From the NCBI GenBank assembly GCA_037783545.1, contig JBBELK010000515.1, positions 1 to 64,000 of the forward strand: DNA of 64,000 nt. The letters run 5' to 3'. Below are positions 22,755 to 34,700 of this stretch, in pieces (position 1 is the first letter of the stretch; every line of letters starts with the position of its first letter). A program made the translations under genes and the position numbers. The notes beneath the pieces are model-generated. The model was not told the DNA's origin and made no database searches. It saw only the letters and a list, made by a program, of their open reading frames with translations. Origin of the DNA: Henricia sp. BOLD:AAB3569. Its lineage: Eukaryota > Echinodermata > Asteroidea > Spinulosida > Echinasteridae.

Positions 22755-25700
22755 ATGGCGTCGACAACACTGCTAAATTTCCATGTGCCATCTCAAGTGC
22801 TCTGTAATGCAGGTAAGGGAGTGTCATGAGAAAGTGAGTTGGGAAATAATTTACAAGTCGGACGTCACGTCACATAAGGCCAAGGGAATTAAAGGTATTT
22901 TTTCATATACATTGAACACGGATTTGGGTAAATTTATATGTTGGAATCGATAGCTTATTCAATTCTAAGATATACTTCCCACTGACACTTCCGTCGCAAA
23001 TGTTGCATTTCTGAGATAAATAAATAATAAAATTACTGCATAAAGTAATGCACAAAATGACGTGGCGAGCGGTCTGTGCGTAAGCGCGACAACAGAGGGC
23101 GCTGCGCGCGCGTGTGAATGGTTATCTCATGCACTAACTGAAGGCAATTTTTGAGGAAGAAAATGTGATTTTTCTACAGAAAAGCAACATTTGCGACAAA
23201 AGTGCAAGTGGGATGTATATCTTAAAATTACATTATGTGTTGATTCCAGGAGGTAATTTCCTTAAAATCTTTGTTCAATGTATACGAAAAAAATACCGAA
23301 TTAAATTTCATGTTTTGCGTCCGAGCATAAAATAAAACAAATGCGGCATTTTTATATTTTTCATTATTCATTATTTTTTATGAAATCTTTCAAATAGACA
23401 AAGTTCGATTTTGATTGAAAATATCATCTCACATTTACACAGATTATCTTCTGTAAATTCCAAAACAGCATTTATCGCATACCGGGTAAATTGAGCAAGC
23501 GGTAGCCTAGACAGAATGATTCTGTCCCAACGGGATTTCCCGTAGGGACAGAAGGAACCCCTTTCATAAAGTGGATTGTTGTCATTTTGCCTCAAAATTA
23601 GAATCACACCCAAAAATGTCCTCCTAGTTGTGTCCTACAGTGGTTTGAGATGTCCATGATTGGAAAATGATTACAAAATAAGACTTACAGAACCGTTTTT
23701 GAAGCCAAAATTTACTCTTGCGTGGAATCCGGACGAGGATTTTCTTCGTAACTGTAAATTCTGGACACTAGAGGGTGCTGTTACGAACTAGTGACTTTGG
23801 CTATGGCTTTGCTGTTGCCATGGGCAGACAATAAAGGTCCTTAGAAACAGCATAGTAACAGCATGGCTATAGCCAAAGCCACTAATTCAGAATTTACAGT
23901 TACGAAGAAAATCCTCGTCCGGATTCCACGCAAGAGGACATTTTGGCTTCAAAAACAGTTCTGTAAGTCTTATTTTTATATCATTTTCCAATCATGGACA
24001 TCTCAAACCACTGTAGGACACAACTAGGCGGAAATTTTTGGGTGTGATTCTAATTTCGAGGCAAAATGACAACAATCCACTTTATGAAAGGAAAGCTCAC
24101 TGACTAGCGGTAGCCAAAATATGCGTCTTAGAAATCGGTCGTTTTCCTGCAAAATCGTGGGTGTAAACTGATTAGGAGAGAGCTCGAAGAATGCACCAAG
24201 CCAACAAAGATATCTTCAACTTAAGTCTGATTAGTCTTGTAGTTCAACACGCTGTCTCGTTATCTGCTTAACTAAAGCTTTGTCAAGAAAGCCTTAATGC
24301 AACAGGAGTACATAGCATGTATGTGAGGGCGCGCACTGTGTGTAAGAGCACATATTTACGCCTGGAATGAAAACCACGCACTCGACGACGCTCACAAAGA
24401 TTAACTGATAATCATTTTTGTGGGCTAAAAAAAAAAAACAAGGGGCATGTGTTTTACAACAATCTCCTCAAACTGTGTTGCCTGTGTTGACCGTGTGCTA
24501 TGCATGCGTAGGTTAATGCATAGACTACGCAGGAATCCGTCAATGCCAAATTTTGGGTATTCTCTGGAGAAAAAAAGGGTGTGGGTGAAAAACGGACCCT
24601 CCGGATCCTTCCAGATCTTCCGGATCTTTTTCAAAAAAGGCTATTTAATGAACAGAAAGTGCTTAGTTTGACTTCTTAATACGCTTTCATACCTTTTACC
24701 GCCATGTACAGGCCTTATTTTTAAAGATCCGGCGTGGAAAAAAACCAATTTCTTTTTTCTTAGTGTCCTGCACTTCCTACGCCTATTTCTTCGAAAATTT
24801 CACTTTGTGGATAGTCGATGTGGTGTATGATTACAAATTAGTGCAATACATGGTAATAAAAGATATGTAAGCGTATTTAGAAGTCAAACTAGGTACTTTC
24901 TGTTCGTTAAATATCAATTTTTAACAAAGATCCGGAAGATCCGGAGGGTCCAACTTTCACAGACTGCCAGAAAAAAACTTGCATATTGCTCGCGGCCATC
25001 GAACTCTCAATCCGGCTTTCAATGTGACTCGTACAGCTAAACGGCCCAAACATTGTACTATTTGAAACTAATTTGCTTGAATTCAGACCTAATGTAGAAA
25101 AAAAAGAAATAAAAATCACGAGTGTCCATTCAGGTTAAATTTATGATCGTGAAAAAAAAAATGCGACACGGGCCTTTTGAAATGGAAGAACTCACTGAAA
25201 ACTTCAACTATTTCCATGTTTTTTGTTGCCATCAAAAGCGGCCATATTCTGTGATTATCATATCACTGGTGCCCATGAGTTTCCAGCCAAAACAGGACCA
25301 AATTTTTAGTAGAAACATGAGCTTCGGAAACGGGTCAGTGGAGATTTTGCCGCAAGCTTCAACACTCTTCAATAATATAATTTTAAAAAGTTTCATTTTC
25401 TGACTTGTGTGTTCACATCACGTAGCTGACCGGAAGGCGGTGCAGAAACAAATAGATGACATTTTCCGTGAAGCTGGATTCAACAGCCAACCTCACACCG
25501 TTGTATTTGAATCTGGGCAAAGTGGTTTGACGCTGTACACAGGTACAGATGGAAGGTACGTGTATGACTTTGAAACAGCTGGAAAAAATGCAGTTTTTCA
25601 AATGCTTGTTAATAGATCATTACCTAAACTGCATGAGCAACAAAAGAAACGCAAAATAATTCCTCCGCTTAGAGTAGGAATGTTCTGCACACAGCTGTAT

Positions 25701-28700
25701 GCAGTCATGCATAATGAAGCTGTTATTTAAATGTAAATATTTCGATGTCAACTTAAAGGGCCCCTTATTTGGGATTTTTATCAATGAAATCTATGCTATA
25801 AAATCAATATACTCAGTTACATTCATAAAAATCCTATTTGGAGCTTGTTTTGGGGGATAAAACAAAGGTTTTTATGCTAATGCGAATATGCATATATTCA
25901 TGACCAAGGTCATAATGTCACAAGAGGCAGACACAGGAAAATCACATTCAGCTGTGCACAAAAGATTCCACCTTTTTCTCAAACGTCCTGGAACTTTTGT
26001 AATCCATGACTGTTTGAGTTTGTTCTACATGTTTCCATGACGAAACTGGGGGAGAAAACTGCATCAATTTCCCAAAAATTCATACTTTAAGTCTTATGTT
26101 TTTTCTTAACTTTTGCCTTCTGTCTTCCTTTCGTGATGCGCTCCAAACAGCGCTCTCTGTCTGTGGTTTATTGCAATAAAATCTTCAAAGTTGAAAAATG
26201 CTACCTTTTTATTGATTTTACATCCAAATGAACAATACGTCGCAAAGCTGACATTGTGACGAATATGCAATGGCTTTAACACTGTATAATCATCACTATG
26301 TCAGCTTTTCGACGTCTTGCTGAACAAGTGATCCATCATATGAAGCAAAGATTAGGCAAAAAGTTGTTTAGCATGTCATAGCCCTTTAAGGGGCCCCTGA
26401 AATGCTAAATAACTTTATGCACATTTGTTGTAGTATACAAAGGATTACTTGTTTAGAAAGACAGTAGTACTGTTCATTTTGATGCCCCATCAATAAAAGA
26501 TGGCATTTTTTAGCTTTGAACATTTCTTTACAGAAACTCACATAAAGAAGGCACTATTTGGGGCATGTCACTTTAGGAACACACAGTAGAAAAGCAAAGA
26601 AAAAACATAAGACTTTAAACTGAAATTGTGGAAAATTGCTGCAGTTTCCAGCCTCAGTTTTTATGGCTTACAACAGGCAACATGTAAAACAAACCCAAAC
26701 ATGCCAAACAATCAAGGGTTGCAAAAGTTTCAGCAAGTTGGACAAATTACTGAAATCTTTTGTGCACAGTTGAATGAGCTTTTCCTGTGTTTGCCTAATG
26801 TGACATCACAACTTTGCTCATGAATATGTAAATATTCATTAGCATAAATATAAAAACCATTGATTTTAACCCCTAAAACAACTTCCAAGTAGAGTTTTTA
26901 TGACTAAATGGATGGAGTGGTTGCATAGCATAGATTTCATTAATAAAAAATACCATTTCAGGGGCCCTTTAAAGGAGCGTGCCATATCACATTTTTGAGC
27001 CCCCATTTTTCCCACGGGTATTAAGATTTTGATATATCATTTGTCATATTTTGTTCGTTACCATTCTGAAATTTCGCGCTCTCAATCCGTAGCCAATATT
27101 TTCAAGGATATTGTCAAAATACCACAAAGCAGTGCATGATCTCACCAACCTCTTTGCTTCCAGTTCCACATCCAAAGTGGAGATTGCACATTTTTGTTTT
27201 CCTTTCATGGATAGAGTGGGGAGGTATTTTAAATGATTATTATGTTGAAACGAAATCCATTTTCTGGAAATTCTGAACAGTTCCTTTAAATACAAAAGAA
27301 ATTTAAGAAAAATATTGCACTTCTTTTGTTGCTCAGTACATGTATATTATATAGAAGTATGTAGCAGAAGCTACAACGTTGAGGGCGCACCCCATGATAT
27401 ACAAATTTGTGCATGCAAATTGTGACCGGTTTTTAAACCTGCCATTTCCTTGGGAGACAAAATGTAATGCGTAGCGAAAAGGGTGCCCTCTGGACTAGTG
27501 GTCTGTCTAATCTGTTTTCTTCTTTCCGAAAAGAGATTAGACACGCCACTAGTCTAAGGGGCACGCTGTACGCTGCGTATTACAGACCAAACACAAAAAG
27601 TCAGACTTTGGCAAGTCTAGATAAGGTAAAAAAACTGCCGTATAAAAACAGCGTTTTTCACAGGGTTGCTGACGTCTAAAATACAAAATGTTTATTTTTC
27701 GTTAAAATAAAGTAAATGCTTTAAAAATTCGTTCGGAGAAAAAGTATCAAATTTGTTGAGAACCATAGACAACATAACTTTAATGAGACCTTTATTTTTA
27801 GACCTTTATTTTTTATCCATAAGACCTATACTTTTGTTAAATTAAAAAAAAAAATTATCTTACAGGACAGCTGTGGTGCAGAACTATCCAGGTGGACTTG
27901 TCACAGTTAACATACAACAGATTGTCCAAGAGGGGGAGGAAGCTCAACTGACGGAACAGCAGTTACAAACGTTGCATAGCAAACTCGCAAAACTGTTGGG
28001 TTGTGAGAAATCTAAAAGGTCAGAATAACTCTGGTGTGAAACTTCTAATTTTAGCGAATTTCTACTTCGTTTTTTTCTTAGCGTGCCAGATTTTATTTTC
28101 CACTTACTGATGGATGCCAAATTTTTCTTTTGACTAATGGAGTAATGTCTTAGAAGCAGACTTGCGTGCAAGTTTAGTGTCCATAACACAAATACATGTA
28201 TGTATGTTGTGGTGCTTCTCGTTACCCCTAGTCATTGGGCTCTATTCTTTAATTGAACCTTCCCTGAGGAGTATACAACCCCAGCTACCTGTTAGGCTCT
28301 CTCAAGCTGATCAAACAACACCTTTACTGCCCTCACAGGTACCAAGCTTCTTCACTAGCTGTTTTTTGTTCAGACACAATTTAACTGCCCAGACAAAAAA
28401 GAATCGGCTTCCCGGACAAAAATAATCAATTTTCTCTCTAGATATAAAAAATACATGTACCTCGAAAAAAAAAGCCGTGTCATTCCAAAATTACCTCGAT
28501 AAGGTGTAAAGTCACCAAACATCATATGCTGGCATATTATTGTTCACTTAGCATGCGTGCAGTGCCCTCACATGACAAACATTGGGATGGTCACTGTTTG
28601 CCATGTGAGGGTGCAGTTCAGTGTGTCCGATCAAGACATCCTCTTGCAACAGTGCCCCTTTAACGTACTCCCTAACTCCTGCGTACAGTGGCCCTGTTGA

Positions 28701-31700
28701 AACAGGCCCCATTTCGCGGTGGGACAAGCGACTGAAATCTTGTCGCCTCTGCTGGACCGATCAGGACGCATGGGCAGTGCATTGCAGCATGATTGCAGGC
28801 ATTCAAATGTAACGCACGCAGATTGTAAACACCGTGCATGCATGTGATACATGCATGCACGTATCACGGGGTATTATGGCCGAGCGGTCTAGTGCGTCGA
28901 ACTTAAGTTCCTGTGCTAGTACTAGAATGTAGGTTCGATTCCGGGTTGTGGCACCTGTGCCCTTGAGCAAGGCACTCAACCACACTTGCTCCCATTCCTG
29001 TAATTGGCGGTCTTTCCGCTGTTGGATGTGGTAAATAAATAAATAAATACATGTACTAGGTAATGCTGGCCATTGTCCGCGTCGGCGATTGGCTGCTATT
29101 TAAAGCATACTGGGGAATCCGTTCCATTACATTCGTCAGCATGCATCCCTGTTATTATTTTTAAAAACTGCGGAGTAAATTAAGATCGTCGTTTGAAAGT
29201 TTGGTAGGAATAGGAAAGTCATAAGGAACAGAACCCAATACAATTTCTGGAAAGTATAGAAATCGTTTCTTTTCATCATAACATGACCGAATTGATTAAA
29301 TTACATCAAAATGACTCGGGCGTGAGTTGGCTCAAGACAACAGCCGGCTCACTCCACAGATTTGTGTGTATTTCCTCAGGGTATTGTTACGTCGCTTTGC
29401 AGAGTGGTAATTCCCTGAGATCTCAGGATGATCAAGACTGTGACTAGTGGAGAATCCTGAGAGAGATTTGCTCCTGGTTGGAGAGGGGCAATTTATAGCA
29501 AAGTGTCTTCCCCAAGGGCACATGCACCATGAACACAGCCTGGATTTGAACCCATAACCTGGCGAACAGAGGTCCTGAGTTTGATATGCCAAACTACTCG
29601 GCCACAGTACTCCACACTGAGTCCACATTATTTTACTTCTACGTATAAAAGAAAAAATACAAGTAACATTTATTTTTTCATTCAGGTTTCCAAACATCAA
29701 AAGAGGCGTTGGTCCCTGTGATCGGTACATACCAACCGTCGACAATCGTCTTGTTGAGTACGACTTTGACCGAGTCGTTTTTGAGAAGGATACGGAGTTT
29801 CAGAACGTTAAGATTCTTCACTCGCCTCAATATGGAAATGTGTTGATTCTTGATGACGACCCGAGTAAGTGTACACTGTATCAACCCTTTTTGTCCGACA
29901 TACGTGTACCATAAAGTGCGTTAATTTATATTTTACACGTGTGACACCTGCATGGTTATTTCGCCGTCACGTGACACATGTTTTTGCCCTGGGACCAATT
30001 TTATAAAACATGTTGGAACCTGTTTTCTGATTAGGCAGAGCTCTCTCCATTTCATAAAACTTGTTGACCTACATGTAGCAAACCAACCCGTATACTAACC
30101 TACCGATTTTTATTTTTTTTTGCCAACACGACGCCATCTTTTTAGGCGCCGTACGCGGCAAAATACAAGATACATATTCCAACAGATACAAAAGCTGTTG
30201 GCAACAGGCAAGGTTTTTCTGTGGTAGTCATCACAGTCATTCCAAAATTGACACATTACCGATGATGGTACATGTATTTGAAATTTATAACGTTGATATA
30301 AGCAAAGCAGACGATGAACTTGTTAGAACAAAACAGACGACAGCATGGCGCGTGCACTCTTTTTGCGTACTCAGAACAACAAGCTTTATGAAATACGCTC
30401 TTGCTTGAGCAAATCAAGAAAATTAACCATACGTTGTATTTAATCAGAATTTGTGTGTCATAAAACCTTTATTGTGAAATTTTCTCTGAAAATTTGCAAA
30501 GACAAATAGAGATCATTAACAATTTTATTTTGTCAAATTTTCTGTCAGATTTAGCCGAGAGCGACATTGCCTACACAGAGGCCATTACTGGAAACGGTCG
30601 TGAGAATTATAGCGGAAAAGACGTTCTAGTTCTTGGAGCCGGGGACGGCGGAATTCTTCACTTCTTGCGTCAGCAAGATACAGCCTCGATCATCATGATA
30701 GAAATATCCTTTACTTTTAAAAACAGGAACAACTGCATTACATAACTAAAGAATAATGTAGAGATTTCAGCCACATAGATGTAGTAATACTTTGGAAAAC
30801 CTGAAAAATCCATGCATGGTTTTTGTGTTGAATGAATGGTAAAAAAGTTGTCTGCAGACAACCTTTTAAAAAACCCACCTTCAGTTGACAATTTCTCCTA
30901 CAAAGGTACCTTTTTACACGGACAAAACAAATAATGTGGTGTTTGTTACCATTGCTATCAACACTTTTAGTTAGTTTTTCTTGTTAAATTGTGAAGTAAA
31001 ATTTGGCTTGAAGCTCTCTATATGCTCGTCAAAAAAGAAACATAAGATATAATCTGACCGAAAGATTGAGGAGGCTATGGAGATACGTTGTATAACATCT
31101 TCGTTCTGTAATGTGTATTAACACCTCTTTTGACTGCATCAGCCTATGTAAGAGCCACTGAGGCAGGGTGCGCCACTCTGCCTGAAGTGCCTCCCTGAGC
31201 TCCTGCACTTGTAGGACTGTTTGGCAGACGTGCAGCTCTAGAGATCATCTCATCCCATGCAGGTTCATTCAGGTTGATAACCCAAGAAAATTGGTTTTCT
31301 GACACATCTGGGTCTTTCTATAAATTAGGGGTCCAAAAGTGTGTCATTTAGTTTCCCCTGTTACACCAGGGCCCAATTTCATAGAGCTGTTTAACAGCCC
31401 ATTTTCCCATATTTCATAGACATCGTTAACGGTAAGCAACTGAAAACCTGCCTAATGCTATGTTTATATACACCAAAGCACGACCAAGTTAGGGTCGACT
31501 TACGAGTTGTAAAATTCTGTATTTCTTAGACTCGTGAGTGGTCATGAAACTTTTGTCAAGGGGGCGACCGAGAAAGTTTCCCGACCGTTTTGAACCGTTC
31601 CATACGGTCGGGGAACTTGTGCCGAGCGATGGCGATTCCCCGGAGTTATTGCGAGGTTCAGGACTAACTTACGATCTTCTGACAAGTAACATAGGAGGAA

Positions 31701-34700
31701 CTTAAAGATAGTATACATGATTGGTACAAATAGTTTTATCCCCCTGTGTGATTGAAGATATGCATGATTAAAACCAACCTGAGCAAAAACCAGCTCCGTA
31801 CTTTGTCAAACTTTTGAGAAAACAGTCAATAAAGGGTTTGCAGTTATTTTGCCCCAAAACCACTTCGCCCTGAACCACGGCCTGTGCACAAAGTGGTTTT
31901 GGGGCGAAGTGGCATTTGGGCGATGTAGTGTTGCGACGAAGTAATTTGGGGCGAAATGGCACTCGGGCGAAGTGGTTTGGGGCAAAATGGTTTTGGGGCG
32001 AATTGAATTTTCGTCTCATGAGACGAAAACTAATTGTTTTACTCATTTCTTAAAGACTATAGCATTTCAGACTACTATTTCAGGGGAAGTTTTCTACGGT
32101 CATCATGTTTATATTGTGTAAGTTAGGCGTAAATCTGTGAACATTTCTGATTTTCGAGATTACCAATGATCAGATGATGTATACTGCCTTTAAGAAAAGT
32201 ATGTTTCCTTTTTGGAAGAAAAATTAGTAAGGCCATGAGTAAACGTGACGCACAAACAACCGCGCAACATGCGTTAAGGTAATCTTTAGAGATAATCAAT
32301 TACTGAGAATTATAAATCAATATTCAATAAATGTGTACAATATATTCAAACAATATTTTAGCTGAGATTATTCAAAAGTAAATAAAAAATAGTTACTTTT
32401 TGTTACTTTCCTTAACTTCCCGTGAACATCGATAAGGTTGTGATTGATGCAGCTGTCAAATATCTCAGAGGAATCTGCTTTGATTCCATGGACGACCTAC
32501 AAGGTCCAAATTATCAAGTAAGTAAAAAGTTACTCTTTCTAGTCGACATAGTATGTGGTAACTCTATCAAGTTGGGGAACAAATTACAGTGATGTCCATG
32601 TAGATCAGTATATGTTGTCTTAATATTGCACGCTGAAAATTTACTTGTACATGGGTCTTTTATTTCCACAGTAAAGGGTGCATTTTGGCAACACAGGCCA
32701 TATTTTCGAGGAAATACCTTTGTCTGGTCTCAAAATAAATAAGTTTAAGTTACAGATAGGTTACAAAAAAGGTTACAAATAATGTGACCATGGAGGCAAC
32801 ATGCCTTTCTTAAAACCCTGTGTACAAATTTCCAATATGCGCTCGTAACTTGTTACATTTTAGGCCGTACCGGTTACGAGCGTATATTGCTCACAAAAGA
32901 AACATGCTTATACAGTAAACCTTGGATAAGTCGGATCCAACGGGACTGAGCGATTTTATCCGACTTAAGCGAAAATCCGACTTCCGCGAAAATCCGACTT
33001 ACGCGAAGATGAAAAAACGCATAGGGATTCATTGATCTCCAACTACCCAACGGTCGACAGTCAAAAAAGCATGAATTCCAACACCAAAACATGTTATTTT
33101 TACACTACATTTTCATACTTTTGTATAAAATTGTATACATTTTCAGCATCATTTGCCGTGCGCGATCACATTTTTTGTGCCTCAAGCGTTGCCATTGTCT
33201 GATCGTGGCCATGCAGTATATCTACACACGTGTACTGCTCAGCCCGCCCACCTTGGTCAATGAAAAATGCACCCTGTGATCACGTGTGCACATAGAAACT
33301 GCGGCTGAAAATGCACATGTGTGCAAGTGTACGGTCCATGCCAGTTCGGGAAGCTGCATGGGGCGGCCATAAAACCGGGAAATTCCTTAAAGGCCCTGTA
33401 GATGATCTGTTTTTAAGCGATTCTGCGAATAAAACCATTATAAATTAAAAGAAGGACATCAACAAACTCATCCGAAGAAATTTCAGCTTTGTCAAAATGT
33501 ACCACGTTTAAAAAAAATATGAAAATCCATATGCATTTTCCTGTCTTGGCGGGGTGTTTTAAATATTCGTTCTCAGTTGATCGGGTACTATGTGGCTTGC
33601 GTCATGCACTCTGATCTGTGGCGCACATACTGCGTGTGCGCACGATCCATAAAAATGCATCGCGTTCGGTTGGAACACGCACATGGAGTACACAGCGCCC
33701 ATGCATTTTGGACCTCGTTTGCTAACGATCTAAATAATTTCATCTTTACGGATTATTTTCTTGTAAAATTATATCATTTTGAGCGAAAACCTTTGATTGG
33801 ATAGTTGCTATTAATTCAATCTTTACTTTCAGAACTTTTCCCCTGTAAACTCGTCGATTACTTTTTGGGGTCATTGCAAATGATCCACTGGGCCTTTAAC
33901 TCCCTGCGAACATGTCAACTTTTGTCAATCCGACTTAAAAGAGGTAACCCACAAAGGAATTGAACAAATGTTCCAGATTGATGTGTTCGAGATAAGCACA
34001 AATCCGACTTACGCGATCCGACTTAAGTGATGATTTTGATTAGGAATAAGCAATTTTGTCTGAGATAAATGAAACGTATCCGACTTATGCAAGGTTTACT
34101 GTATATAGTTTTTGAGATATGGTAAAATCACACAAAGATATGGGCAAACCACAATACATTTACAAAATAAACTGTGTGAGAGTTTTGAAATAAAGCACGT
34201 AATTACTGTGAATGTTTACACTGTTCGCAGGTAATCGTTGACGATTGCGTTCCGGTCCTGAAACGCTATGCTGCCGAGGGCAGACACTTTGATTACGTCA
34301 TCAATGACCTGACGGCTATTCCAATTACCACGGAGCCACAAGGTAAGTCAACGATTATGGCAAGTGTCCAAGGCCAGTTGGGGGTGGGGGGTTATCCCAC
34401 CTTCGGACCACGGGTAAAAGCTACCCAGGTTAAGTGGCATTTTTTGGTCAGTGAACCCAGGTAATTTGTAACCTCGATATTTCTTGTGGGAATACATCTC
34501 TCTATCAATCAGAAATTGATTTACCTTGCGTCGGGGAGACTGAATATTAATTAGGATTTGTTTTTCCCTTACCCGACGTAATTAATAACACTGTATACTC
34601 GGTGCTTTCCGAAGATTGACACTATGTAAAAATTCATAGTGTGCTCGGGTGGCACTCGAACCAAAGACCTCCTGCAAACAAGGCAGACTTCTTAACCACT

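Larger units (their letters stand above)
30704..32427 (+). other. U12-type AT-AC intron of spermine synthase (intron 5)
   Basis: The intron begins ATATCCTTT right after the Glu codon of MIEI and ends GTGAAC before the ATC GAT AAG of exon 6. The branch-site motif TTCCTTAAC is at 32408-32416, about 12 nt from the end. All three signals match the minor-spliceosome AT-AC consensus. No U2-type GT-AG pair keeps the conserved MIEIDKVVID reading across this point. Confidence 0.93.
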
